A model generated the notes under the pieces. It saw only the letters and a list, made by a program, of their open reading frames with translations, searched no databases and had not been told where the DNA came from. Source: Rodentolepis nana (taxonomy: Eukaryota > Platyhelminthes > Cestoda > Cyclophyllidea > Hymenolepididae). From it: a DNA stretch of 51,029 nt. Position numbers and translations under genes: made by a program. The stretch lies in assembly GCA_900617975.1 (NCBI GenBank), contig UZAE01012071.1, positions 18,280 through 69,308 on the forward strand, in the 5' to 3' direction. Of this stretch, positions 23,586 through 35,867 are shown in pieces. Position 1 is the first letter of the stretch. Every line of letters begins with the position of its first letter.

Positions 23586-23811
23586 CAATCTATAACCACA
23601 TTTGTACCATGAAGATCCTTAATAAATAACCTACGACACTAAGTGAAGATATACTTATATAATCAAACTAATTCCAGTTTTAAAATCACTTTCCTAGATT
23701 AAATCTCTATAAATGTATTAAAAGCCTTATTTTAATTACCACAAATTCTCATTTCTTTGATTAAACCCTTGAAATATTGGGGGAGGGGGGGGGGAGGAGG
23801 GGGTGTGATCC

Positions 23812-24730
23812 GACATCATCCGCGTTGTTAAAAATTTTACCATTTAAAGGGTTTTGCATGGAACGAAACAAATGGTAATCCGAAGGCGCAAGGTCAGGGC
23901 TATATGGTGGGTGTGACAAAACATCCCAACCCAGTTCCAATCATTTTTGCCGAGTAACCAAAGATGTGTGGGGGGGGGGGCCTTGCGTTATCATGATGGA
24001 AAACAACACCCTTCCGATTTGATAATGCCGGCCGCTTATCTTCAATTGCATCCTTCAGTTTTTCGAGTTCTTCAACATACACATTTGAACTTATCGTTTG
24101 GTTCTGCGGCATGAGTTCAAAATACAAAATTCCTTTGTGATCCCACCACACTGACAACATAATCTTTTTTTGCTGAATCTCTGCTTTTCATACTGTTTGG
24201 GCTGGTTGATCTTGCTTCACCCATGATCTCTTGCGAGTAGCATTGCTATAAACTATCCACTTTTCGTCGCCAGTAACTAGGTTCTTCAGAAATGGATCAT
24301 TCTAATTGCATTTCAGTAGCGGCGAATCACAGATGCTAATCCGTTGCGTCAAATGAATTTCCTTCAACTGGTGAGGGATCCATAAATCAAGTTTCTTGAC
24401 ATAACCAAGGGTTTTTTCTAATTTTTTTTCAATGCATGTATGCGACACATTGAGCTTCTCTGCAATATCTCGTGTTGTGCTGTGACGATTTGAATCGATA
24501 ATGGTCTTGATATGGGTTTCATCCACTTCGACTGGGCGGCCAGATCTTTGTGAATTTTTCAGTGAAAAATCACCGGAACGAAATCTTTCAAACCAATTTC
24601 GACACTACCTTTCTTTTAAGGCTTCATCTCCATATACGGCACATAACTTCTTTTGTGCTTGCGATGCGTTCTTGCCTTTTCGGAAGTAATACAATAAAAT
24701 GTGTCGGAAGTGCACGTCCTGTTCTTTCAT
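23812..24730 (-). pseudogene. mariner transposase, broken
   Basis: The frame starts at ATG 24730 (minus) with the N-terminal helix-turn-helix region (FRKGKNASQAQKKLCAVYGD, then NWFERFRSGDFSL). The second DNA-binding helix set and the linker follow (DETHIKTIID, IAEKLNVSHT, LGYVKKLDLWIPHQL). The catalytic region has VTGDEKWIVYSN (first Asp, 24266-24268), VFHHDNARP (second Asp) and, in another frame, [13 protein letters not shown] (third Asp, 23878-23880), consistent with a mariner D,D34D enzyme. Damage: in-frame stops at 24605-24607, at 24302-24304 and a third near 24190, a frameshift at an expanded C-tract (G11 on plus, 23970-23980), and loss of the C-terminus. About one third of the substitutions needed for death are simple point stops. 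Confidence 0.9.
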
Positions 24731-24879
24731 TTTTAAATTGGGATAAAAACAAAACTAAAGAACTAAACAAAACATTTTTTACCTATTAACCTAGAAGTCC
24801 ATACAGTAAGAAAAAAATATAGGTTAAATGCTCTGGCCACGTTAACAAAACAAAAGAAAGTATAGAGTGAATCCGTCAA

Positions 24880-24911
24880 CAAAAACGGCAATGACTTAGT
24901 TGCCCACCCAA
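24880..24911. repeat. mariner terminal inverted repeat (right end)
   Basis: Minus strand begins TTGGGTGGGCAACTAAGTCA and continues into a CGTTTTTG-like segment, the usual form of mariner ends. It abuts TA at 24912-24913. Confidence 0.75.
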
Positions 24912-24913
24912 TA

Positions 24914-27900
24914 GATTCCTAAATACCAAAACGACATTTGTCTAATGCATACCTTGTTATCAATCAAGATGAAACCAGATGGCAGTTTGCACTAGTTGCC
25001 ACTAGCTGTCACGGTAAACGTGTGAAATACAGGAATAAAGAAAAAGCGCGAGATCTAAATTTTGTGGGTAAAAGTGGTTAAGCTCCGAAATATAACTCTA
25101 ATTTTATGGAAATATTTGCAAGGGAAGTTCCATCAAGTTGTTTGAGTGATTCCACTTGGATAGTAAAAATAATCTATTTGACAACAAGATGAAGCTGAAA
25201 TAAAAAATTATCAGTTCGGACGTGAATTATCTTATTATTAAAAGTTTCATCATCATGAGAATATTCAGCGTGATGACTACCAATCGCCAAATTCATATAA
25301 TATTAATGAATTATCATAGCTACATTTAAGTAATAAACATGGAGTCGTGGATAAGCACCTATTAGGGTATAGAGTCTCTCTTCTCATTCATCAAGTTCTC
25401 AAGCCTGAAGTAGTATGCTAGTTTCGTTGGAAGGTCGGGGGGGGAGAAGGGGGAAAGAAGGCTCGGGGGGAGGAGGGCGTGGAACTTATTATGAGCAGGG
25501 CTGTCGTTTTCACTCAAGTTCTCAGTGAAAATTAATGACCACAAGAACCGCCACTGTCATATTCAGCTGACACGTCATAAAGCCTAGTATAAAAAACACA
25601 GTTTTAATAGGATAACTGAGCTGAAAATGAGTCATATTAGTAGGCATTACTGCATGTCCTCGAGTTTTAAATTTTGAGGCCAGCTTCAGCGATGACTAAT
25701 CTCGAGACAAATTGTAGCATTAATTGGTATGAGAGCTATTTTGACAAACTCTGGGTAACGCCACTTAACTTGCCACTACATTTTTATCTATTGGGGAAAT
25801 GTGTGGAAAAAACATTTATGGATGAATAATTGTTGAAACCCATGGTTCGAAGATATTATTCACTTACATGGGATTCTTGTTTTTTAAACGATTACTACTC
25901 TCCAAGTGATTCAAGTGCTGTTTCTTCTCAAAATCTACTAAATTGACTTATAGAAAATCAATAAATGCTTTAAGCTCCTTCTCTTACCATTTTATATGTG
26001 CCTTATGCTCTGGCATAAGGCAAAGGAATGAGGATAACATTGCATTCTTTAGAGGGTAAATGGAACCTCCAGTAATACTGGATTTAAAAAAAGAAGAATC
26101 AGATTCACTTTTGGAAGCTTAAAGTGCCTGATTGCAGAGCGCGGACTGCATAAACTTTGTACCATTATCCTGTAAGTAAGTGGCATTCTAACTCTTTTTT
26201 AAATTCGATGAGTAATAGCTGCAAACTACAGGGTGGGCAAGATTGTTTAGATGCCGCTTGAAAGTGGAAAGGTAAAATTGAATATATTACTTCCATTTCA
26301 ATATTGTAAATACGGAAACCCACGAAATCACTTTCAATAAGATTGGGGGGTGGGAGATGGGGGTGGGAGAGAAGGACTACCTCTATTATTATGGTCACAT
26401 TGAATTAATAACAGAAAGGGAGGGGTTGGGGGTGGTTTCATTTGCTCGAATTTGAACACCAAAATAAAGAAATGCGATAGAGTCAATGATCGCAATTAAT
26501 CCCGAGAAGTTGGCAAACCTTGGATTCGGTGAGTTGAAATAGCGTTTCATTGGAGCAAACAGCACCTAATGGAGGTGTGGAATTACACAGGGCGATTGTT
26601 AAGTGCTCCAAAAGTAGACAACTGAGAGTACGTAAAATTTGCGATAAAGACAACAAACTTGATAATAATCAAATATCAAATCACAATGACTGATTAAGTT
26701 AATAGGAAGAAAAAATAATCTCATATTCACAGATGATTTCCCGAGCGTCATATTGCCATATTTGACTTACTTATACTCCATTATCAAAAAAGTCCTTAAT
26801 ATAAGAAACAATTATGTTAAGCTTTTTACTTTTTTATTTCTCAAAAGGCACTCATGCACTACCTTTGAACCCAAAATGAATTTAAAATATAAAGCAATTA
26901 TCCTCACTGTCTTTATTCAATTAAGACAGTACTAAATGGGATTAAAATATCATGGAGTTCTAAAGTCAAACTAGCCGAAGGTACTACTCTTATAACAATT
27001 TCAGATTAAGTTAATTTTCAACGTTTTCAAAATCTGTGGAAGTGGACGAATTCCAGTGGAACATAGAAGAAGTATTATGCGGATGGATAAGGTTTTAAGA
27101 ATAAATGAGAATTATCAAATACTCCTTACGATGATCTCGTTTCATAAGTCTTATCTAGTAATCTAATCGATCATAAGCTTTGTGAAAGAGAAGAGACATC
27201 GATAAATACTCAAATCCAAGATGTTTGAGAACATGGTGCTTTGGATGTAAATATTGACTAAGAGTGCAGAATATGCAGATTTCAGGTCAATTTATTCTTC
27301 GATCCAGCTTAGTTTTTTTTCATTTAGTATTTGAAGAGAATTAAAACTCCATCCTCTGCATTGAATGCAAACGTTTGCATATGCAATTTAAGAGTGAATT
27401 TACATTTAAGTTTAGGCCTTGTTGAATAACGCAAAATTTCTTTAAATCAACGCGCACTCCGTTTAGTGGGTATAGTTGGTGTGCCTACTTTACTTTCTAG
27501 GAAGTATTGAGCTCAAAGTTGTTAAAATATCATAAACCAAGGTGACCTTCAACTCATACTCGTTGACAGCATGTGCGCTCATATCAGTTAAGTGATCCTG
27601 AATAGCATCTTAAATCTTTCAATTGCCTGACGATTCAATAGATTGAGCATCATGTGAAAAGTAGACGTTTATAGAGGGTTAGAGAGCATGCGGTGCATTA
27701 GAAATTGCATCGTCAGTATTTAGGTAATGACCAGCTTATGTATTTTGCCATAAATTTAGTGGTATTTTTGCATGTGTAAAAATTTATCGGGGTTTTCCGA
27801 ACCTCCGATCAGCCGAATAAACACCCGTGAGCGGTTATTTGATTCCAAAAATAGTTTCATGAAATGAAATTTTCCTTTTAACCGCCCTGGGCGAATTTTC

Positions 27901-28064
27901 GGAAAATTCAGGTACTAAACGTGTTACACGTAATTAATCCTCGAATAATTTCTTCAAATGCTTTTTTTAATTGATGCCCAGTTGTTTGAACCTCTAAAAG
28001 ATTAAGAATAGTGCTTGCTTTTAATACTCTATTTGCCGAAAAATTCTTTCTCAACGTCATGTAG
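24914..28064. other. non-coding DNA
   Basis: No supported gene. G-rich patches occur at 25437-25444, 26344-26371 and 26419-26436. No other repeat is recognised. Confidence 0.45.
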
Positions 28065-28188
28065 TAACGGATTCAATGCTGTCATTCCAGAGGAATTCTG
28101 CATCGCCGGATTCATGGAGTATGGAAAGCTCCAGCCTCTTGTGAATGTGTCACATATTGGCTCATCAGCTTTTCTGCACCGCAAGCAG
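28065..28188 (+). CDS. Possible orphan internal exon, unknown protein
   Basis: A 124-base stretch is bounded by a candidate acceptor (pyrimidine-rich TTCTTTCTC upstream, AG at 28063-28064) and a donor (GCAAGCAG|GTAATT at 28188/28189). It stays open in one frame for 41 codons (starting NGFNAVIPEEFCIAGFMEYG, ending HRKQ), entering with one leftover base and leaving in phase 0. Its G+C is about 48% (59 of 124 counted), against roughly 35% around it. The composition and mixed polar and hydrophobic residues look coding-like. I do not recognise the peptide. No partner exon is visible nearby, so it could belong to a gene extending outside the window or be chance. Confidence 0.3.
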
Positions 28189-29330
28189 GTAATTCAATAA
28201 TTCAAACCTACTCCTGGTGACGCGCCCAGTGAAGTAATCAAAATTTTCCAGTAAAGTTAAATTCGCAACGGAAGAGGAAACGCTTTTTGGGTGCAAAAAA
28301 ACCAATCGTTAGGGCTGATCATCACACTCCTCTCTGAAAATTGCGCTGCTTATAGAATGCAAGGTCTTTCATAAGAGTTCGAATTGGAAAAGTGCGCAGT
28401 GTTGAGTCCATACGCTTTCGTTAAAATGTTTGCATGCTCAATTCCCCCAAATCTTACTCCACTTCATCATTCCTACTTACGTTTGAATTAACTGTCAAAA
28501 TGAATTATCGTTGTCTTACAATTAGGAATTAAGCTCAAGGTGAAATAAAAAAGAATGGAAGCACATATTAATTGCTGTCTGAGATATAATTATCTAGTCG
28601 CAAGAGGAAATAAAGTTTCAATCGCAGTTTGTTGCTCTGAAATTAATGGCGGGCCACCAAGGGCGATGAATGAGGATAATTAGAGACTCCACACACACAC
28701 ATACACACGCACACACACTGTGGGAAAAGAAGTCATGCAATTCAACTTGTTGAATGTCAACCCTTATTTCAAAATTTATGGGCATTTTTCCTTTTTGGCA
28801 AATTTAATTATAATCTAACTTAATTTATGCCAATTTTTCATATTTTAATTCATAATCAACACAGTTTTCTAAATAAACTAAAATAAATACCGATAGTGTA
28901 GAAAATTTGTTACTTTTAAACAAAAAATGGCAACATTATCTTTTAAATTATAAATGAAAGTAATCTGTTGGTCTGACAAAATAGCATGCTTTGTGTACCA
29001 ATTTGCTGCTACGCACCCCAGAGGGAACGCCGTCTTTTTTTGTAAAATCATCTTTTGGTATATTGCATTAATTGGAACTGCTTAAATAGACAAATTAATC
29101 ACATAAAGGGGAAAGAAAAGACTTACTTTGTTCAAGTTGCTAGGCCCCAATGTGACCTGACACTGAGATCCGGAATACGCAGAAGTTATGAAAAGTTTAA
29201 TAAAACAAGGATTTAATTGAGTTTTTTAAGTACAGTGAAATTGTGAGATTTCACCTTCAAATCTCATGGTTATTTCTTATTCACAGACTCTTTCTGCGAA
29301 ATAAGTATACATTGAAGACACACCCCTTAA

Positions 29331-29334
<4 letters not shown>
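28189..29334. other. non-coding DNA with a (CA)n patch
   Basis: No supported gene. A CA dinucleotide patch lies at about 28690-28719. Confidence 0.5.

Positions 29335-29365
<31 letters not shown>
29335..29365. repeat. (TA)n microsatellite
   Basis: Thirty-one bases of alternating TA. Confidence 0.95.
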
Positions 29366-29368
<3 letters not shown>

Positions 29369-29942
29369 TATAAGACATTTATTGAATTTCGACTTACGAA
29401 AAATTGAATGTCATAATTTTATGCGCTGTAATTTTACTTCGTGCCTCTATGATGACTGGGTTTAAAGCCAAACTAAACTTACTTCATTTTTTTAGAATAA
29501 ACACCAAGGTCGATTGATGGTGTTTTAAAGGAGGAAATTACTAATGGTATTTTCCCAGTTGAAAAGAATTCCAAATGTCTTTCTCTGATACCTATCAATT
29601 ATTCAAGTCTTGTATAATCAGTATAATATTGAAAAAAATGTATTTGGGTTGAAGAATTTAGGACATAAGAACATTTTATAGCCTTTGCGGTTAACATTAT
29701 GAAACTTTTTCCATTCACTTAAATCTTTGAAAACCCTTATAGCACTCACAAATTTAAACTATCGAATGTGGAAAGATCGCAAATATTAACATTTGAGGCA
29801 TGTTATGCCTGCTTTCATAATACAACTAAAAACGCATTCAAATATTGATGAAATTGAATTTAAGGCTCTTTACTTAATATATAGAAAAGGGTTACAAAGT
29901 AAAAGTTTTTCCTCATTTCAGTATCGTTTTTGAAATGATAGC

Positions 29943-30274
29943 TCAATTTTGAAGTTCATTTATTTATATCAAATGGGAGGGGTTTTGATGGTTATCATTA
30001 GCTCTTTAGTTGACTTCAGGCTTCACAGAGGGGAAGGAACATCAAAGTGAAAAAGAGTCGAGAGGAGGGGGGAGAGAACAGAAGAGTGCTTCAAAGACGA
30101 AGGTTGTAAGGGAAGAAAAAGGTGAGGTGGGTACTCTGGAAGTAGTCGAATATCACATACAGTGGGGTCATGGTAGTTTGAAGTCAGAAGTCAACTGCCG
30201 GTTTATAGACTTTTTGCCGTATGAGTATACGTTGCCCAGGGTGCACAACGTGGAGGTAAATTCAGTTTTGGAGT
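29943..30274 (-). mobile_element. Non-autonomous retroelement, copy 6, 5'-truncated, with TSDs
   Basis: Minus-strand element 29956-30261 (~306 bp) flanked by an 11/13 duplication (TCAATTTTGAAGT at 29943-29955, TCAGTTTTGGAGT at 30262-30274). The head stops inside the ribozyme: the P1 and P2 5' strands are missing and the sequence starts at about P3 (ACCTCCACG). The other parts (GCACCCTGGGCAAC, P4 and P2') remain. Truncation at the 5' end with intact target duplications is the signature of incomplete target-primed reverse transcription. An antisense 112-codon frame crosses it and is not regarded as a gene. Confidence 0.88.
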
Positions 30275-33140
30275 CAATTCCAGTTAAGATGGGGAAAAAA
30301 TTCCAATGGCAGAATATAAATTTATTGGCCTCTTTCTTTGAAGTTTAATGCGAAAATTCTCCCTCTTGTTCATGGAAACTCCATTCTCAATTTGCATTGG
30401 TTTAAAAATGGAACGATTTTTTCACTTTCCAAATTGGAGGGGACTTTTGTGGGATTTTTGTATTGAAAGTGTACATTTTTAAGTAACTGGGTTATGGGCG
30501 GATCCATTATTAACTCTTTGAAGAGGCCTAATATAAATGAATGAGGTAAAATGTTGTGAAAAATACGCAAGCCAAATATGCTTCAAATCAAATCTTTTAA
30601 TTTCAGTTCATTTTCAATTTTCGAAAAAAATTGTAAACGTAAAATACGAAGGCAAATGGCATCGAAAAGTCAAAAAAACTTTTAGCTTTAGCCAAAATTA
30701 CATTCAAACTTCTTATTTCTTTGACTAACTATTTGTACCTCCCACATGTTTAGTTAACATAAAAGAAGGTGAAAAAGGATTAGAGGTGTTGCGATGATAA
30801 AATTGGAAGTAAATATAATGGACAATTTGTCAAATTTTGAGATGGACTGTTCTGTTTCTTACTATCCAATAAAACGTCTTGTCTTCGACTTATTAAAATT
30901 GAAACCTGTATGATCTCATCTAGGAACATTTAACCTTCTCGAGAAATGCGTAAAAACATTGCAAATTAATAGGTAATGAATAATAACTATCTCGAGCAAG
31001 TGAACAATCATAAAATTCGTATTATTTTAAACATATGGCAAAGATTTAGGAAATATCTTTTAAGCAAAAAAAAAATTAACTTCGTTTTGATTTTTGAAAT
31101 TCTTGGTGTCACCCTGAGTACCCCTTTGATATCCAACCTTTTGTCCTTTATAAGACCCTTATGGAAGTGCTTGTATCCCATAGATTTGCATGGTGTTCAA
31201 TCAGTCTATATTACTATATCTTGGTTGATTGAGGAGAATTAAGATAATTGATTGGTTAAATTCGAATTTTTGCATATTTTTAAACGAAATGAAAAATACA
31301 CTTTATTGAATAATTAAGTTTTAGGTGATGACAGAGATTTCTTTTATCAGTCTGTTACTGCCCAGATCAATCTGATTTTTTAAAGTTATTTGATTGTTTC
31401 TGAGAGGGAGAGCTCAGCTTGTATCTTTTTGCTGAATGAAAATCTCCAACGAAACTTCTATACATCTCTGAATATTAGTGTTGATTAACGGAAATGAAAA
31501 AAAGCATTGATTTCAAATTAAAAAATAAGGCATTGATATATATATATATATATTAGATAACATTGCTGTGGTTGATTTTGCTTGGCATTTCTTGTGATTG
31601 TTATATATTGCCAGTTCGAAACATAACACTGAGTGATGGAGTGCGTGATCAATTTGTTAATTATGTAGAATGTTACAAGTATTTCCATGTCAACATCTAA
31701 AGCATTCAAATTTTGTAGTTTTGAAATATTTTACATAAACGGCATTCAATTTGAAGAATATTTNCCCCCCCTATTAAATTAAGCATCATTATTAACTTTT
31801 TTGTACTCTACACATGTTTCATTCTGTTCTTACTTTGTGGGTCGTAAATAAAGTCACGCTTCAATTTTTCTGCCAATAAATGGTATGAGCAGTTTCAAAA
31901 AGGGTATTGATAGCTCGCTTCTATTGGATTAGAAGCAATATGTAGCACTGACATGGCGAAAAGAAGCACATTTGTACAATATTACATTACTTTCCAATGC
32001 ATGCTCAAATCGATTGCCGTCGATTCAAATATGCTCCTCTCGACTGTCGATTATCATCTAATAAACAGTGGGGCATACACATTACGGCTTTAAAAATTGA
32101 GTGCTTTCATCTTCAGTATGTTGCAGTCTGTTTACCTCGCCATTCCCAAGTAGACTCCGCTTTCTATATAATTTTGGGTAGAGGCGTTGTCTCCTGTTAG
32201 CCAATAAGTAGCTTAGAAATGTCTGCAGCATAAATTTATGATTTTAATGAACTAAGGCCAGCTTTGACCGATCTGCTGACCATTGCGCTTTTGCTATTTC
32301 CATTGATATTTGTTAACCTTCCACTTTCCAGATTAATAATTATAGATTCGTGGGGAAAGAGAGTGAGAGACAATAATTTCCCCATGGTGGGAGGGAGGGG
32401 GGGGGAGAGGGGTTGAGTAAGGAAGATTAAAGTCCTTTGGTCGCATCAGATTTTATTGCCTATTAGTGAACATGTGAATTCCCCACAGTTTGTTTACGCG
32501 TGATTAACTTGCGAGGTGATTGTTTGCAGGGTAATGATGAAGTCAATTCACGTGTTGTAATAAAACAACCCTTGATCATTAAAGATTGGAATGGAGCCGC
32601 ATGAGTTTCTGCTTTTCATTTCAGATTCGGATAAATTGTCTAAAGCATGACAAACATGAGTCTAGTGGTTACGTTTGTTATACTTGAATATAATCATTTC
32701 ACACTTTTATTAGGAGAAATTGCATATTTTTTTAGAAAATCGTATAAGGCAATCCTTTCGACACACTTTCCCTCTGCGCGAATTCCTTTCGTTATCCCTC
32801 ATTTAACTATACCCACCTATGTTGCAGCCTAAAAAATTTTTCGTAATTGCAAATTCCACTTCATTTAATTTCTGGAAAGGGGTGAAGTTTCCATGGAATA
32901 TTCGAGGTTTAATTGTAGTTATCTAACCCCTGCAATTCCGGTTGAGTTAGTGTTGGTGATATTCATACCTTGTCAATGCTTTTATTTAGTTTAATGTCTA
33001 TTTCCTTTTTTTCCACACCTTATAGATTTGGCAAGAAGTGAAATTATGGATGCAGGGGGGGGGATCATTGAAAGACGACTCTATAACTAAAAGATCAACT
33101 TTTATTTCTTGTTAATTTGATGTAGTTGAATTATCACTCC

Positions 33141-33141
<1 letters not shown>
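30275..33141. other. non-coding DNA
   Basis: No supported gene. Contents: short (AT)n at 31535-31553, one undetermined base at 31764, G9 at 32397-32405 and G9 at 33055-33063. Confidence 0.45.

Positions 33142-33171
<30 letters not shown>
33142..33171. repeat. C30 homopolymer
   Basis: Thirty uninterrupted C, followed by ACCCCC and further C-rich sequence to about 33195. The complementary G strand could form quadruplexes and the C strand an i-motif. The length may also be an assembly estimate. Confidence 0.9.
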
Positions 33172-33195
33172 ACCCCCATCTCTCCCCTCTCCCCT

Positions 33196-33875
33196 CAGTA
33201 CCATTCAGTTTCCAGTCTGAAGGCGAAGAGCTTTTCTTCGAAGGTAGCACCTAAATATCATTTATACCTTCCACTGGTCCATACTTCTACAAGTATTGGA
33301 TAGAAATGGGAAAAAATAGTAGCATCAGAACAAGCTCGAATTTCAAACACTGACCCCCATTATCTAATGAGCAAAAAATGAATTCCCTATTAGGCAAGAA
33401 TAGTTGGCCAACATGGATGACATCTTTAGCACCTATTTCGATTGGAATTTAGGTAGAGGGAAAAAGGAATCCGACTGCATTAGTGCAAAAGATCCAGTAA
33501 ACGGATCCCTTAAAGGTCAAAGGGAGTTAATTTGTTTTCTCCCGCTGCTGTTGGAGTCACATTTACCTTTCAAAAGCACATTTTGCTTAAAGCAATACCT
33601 TTTAGCGTAGATGCAATTATTTATTTTGAAGCATTTTTCTTCTTTAACTAAATCAGCCTAATATATTCATATATGATTAGCTTTTGATAATAGTTTAGTT
33701 AATGATAAAATTTTATGGAGGTACCTGTTCTCGCCAGAAGTAATTTTATGCTTTGAAGATAATTCATGGCTTTTCAGCAGCAATGGAATACGAATTTCAA
33801 ATGAGATAGAAAGAAATAATTAAGTGAAATAAACAAATTTTCTATATATATGGCTTTTAATTAAAAATAAGTAAA
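33196..33875. other. non-coding DNA, nothing recognised
   Basis: No supported gene. A 68-codon frame at 33404-33610 has no recognisable domain. Confidence 0.45.
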
Positions 33876-34211
33876 ACTGAAACAAATGTTTATAACAAAT
33901 GGCAGGCGTTTTGATAATTATTATTAGCCCTTTAGTTGACTTTGGGCTTCACAGAGGGGAGGAGAAACACCAAAATGAGAAGAATTCGGGAGGGGGAACA
34001 GAAGGGTGCTTCACAGATGTAAAAGATCCAGACAAAACCAAGGCTCAGAAAGAGTAAGATGAGTACTGTAGTAGGGGTCGAATATGGCATAGAGTGAGGT
34101 GATGGTAGTTTGAAGTGAGAAGTCAACTGCCGGTTTGGTAGACCTTTTTGCCGTATGATTATACGTTGCCCAGGAGGTAAGTCTATCCCACACCCCACTG
34201 AAACAAATATT
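33876..34211 (-). mobile_element. Non-autonomous ribozyme-headed retroelement, copy 7, with TSDs
   Basis: Minus-strand element 33891-34196 (~306 bp) with the best duplication after that of the LINE: ACTGAAACAAATGTT (33876-33890) against ACTGAAACAAATATT (34197-34211), 14/15. The right duplication abuts the first G of GGGGTGTG on the minus strand, which is exactly the predicted ribozyme 5' end. Thirteen bases covering P3' and most of P1' are deleted between short GG repeats (34171-34176), so this copy's RNA cannot fold the ribozyme although its 5' end is exact. Confidence 0.9.
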
Positions 34212-35867
34212 GATCAATAAGCAGTAGTGATTGTGACTGAGAATAGGACCAGCATTTTGTGAAATGATCAAGGAAATTTAAATTTTGAACTTGGTCTGCT
34301 CATCGAGGAAATATTTTGAATCCATAATCCATTCGCCTCTCCTGCTTCTCATAAAAATTTGCTCTATTTCATTTCACTTGTAATGATAAGAGAATTTCAT
34401 TAAATGCTATATAAACAGGGAACTCTATTGTCATCCACTAAAACTTTTTTGATAATCTATTCAGTTTGCCTATTCGATTTGTGCAATGATAATAAAACCA
34501 CTCATAGCAGCCATTTATTTTTTTACTTAAACATATTATTATAATTTGAATGTTTCATTTCCTAAAATTGAGAAACAATAAACAAATTTTCTCAAATGCA
34601 AAGAAACCTACGTTCAAATTCAAATATTTTTCCTCAACACATTATTATTTCCAATATTTCAACTTAATGATATGTTAAAATGTCTGAGGGATTTCTAAGG
34701 CCTAAATTGGAGTCCCATACTCTCTCTCTCTCTCTTGGAGTAATATGAATGAATTAGGGCCGATTGTTTCGTCAACTACTTCAGTTCAATCACAGCGTTT
34801 GATTTCGTGGTTTCTAAACTCACCGATATACACATTAAATAACATGCCATCGCCGAATATCAGATTGATCCCTTTTACTAAATAAGAAATTACTCATTTA
34901 ACAAAATTTTCCTTCCTATTTCTGAAAAAAAATTGACTTACACAATCGGAAAGGAATTAAAAACGGGATCCTTCCGGAGCAAAACATGAAAGCTTCTGCA
35001 GTGCAAGCGAACTGATAACTAGGGTTCAAATAATTACTTCAAATTTCTATAAACGCAGTCAGCTAAAATTGAAAAACTATAGATTTGGGGAATTCAATTT
35101 GACATTCTAAATGACTCTACCAAATCAGCAAATTACTGCAGTACTCATAATCTACACTAATATAAACCCATAAAACTTTACAAATTTATTTAATAAAAAG
35201 CACTCTTCTTCATAGGAAATACTTATGACTGTGAAAAGAAATGATTTCAGGGTGGCTATGATTTAATTATTTATCGGTACCTTCCGCAAATTCAGAATAA
35301 CTTAACCCGTTCTGACTAATATGAGTTTGAATGAACAGAGAGTCGACTTTTAATATTGCCCTGCTAATGAATGAATTCATTCAAGGCGGTTCTTTTGACC
35401 ATAGTAGACAGAAGATCGTCAAAAGATCCATTGAAAGCACGCATTCACAAAGTCCAAGTTCTAGCAACTAGAGACGAAGTCCTTGGTGGTTACTTCTTTT
35501 TCTGTCCCAAATGGAGTAAGGCTAACATAAACCTATTCAACAGAATTACGAAGGCTGGAGTGAAAATGGCTTCTTAAAAAAAGCAACTTCAAATTTGGTG
35601 TTTGACAAGAAACTTCAAAAGGAGACCGAGTTTAGAAGGATAAAGTGGAATTTTGAAGGCATGTTCATGAAAATGCCTAAATTATCTTACGCAGCTTCTA
35701 TTTATAAAGTGAAATTTAAGTGTTTAAATTTGTCAATATTCCGCTTATTAAATGATTACGTTAAAGAGGTGATAATGCACTCATGCAACGTCTTACTTTA
35801 TTTTTTAAATAATAAAATTATCGCATAACCTCTCGTAAAAAATAATGATTTAATAACTCTCTGCCAC
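34212..35867. other. non-coding DNA
   Basis: No supported gene. A 68-codon frame at 35371-35577 and a 77-codon frame at 35595-35828 lie close together on the plus strand but show no known motif. A short (CT)n lies near 34722. Confidence 0.4.

Larger units (their letters stand above)
23775..24913 (-). mobile_element. Decayed mariner (Tc1/mariner) DNA transposon
   Basis: Minus-strand element about 1.13 kb long. The right terminal inverted repeat (24880-24911) reads TTGGGTGGGCAACTAAGTCA on the minus strand and is followed by the TA target dinucleotide at 24912-24913. The left end begins TA-TTGGG at 23775-23781 but then dissolves into a G-rich tract (23779-23803), so the left repeat is not recognisable beyond five bases. 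The 3' end of the transposase gene is also lost between 23812 and the left end. The element cannot move by itself. Confidence 0.88.
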
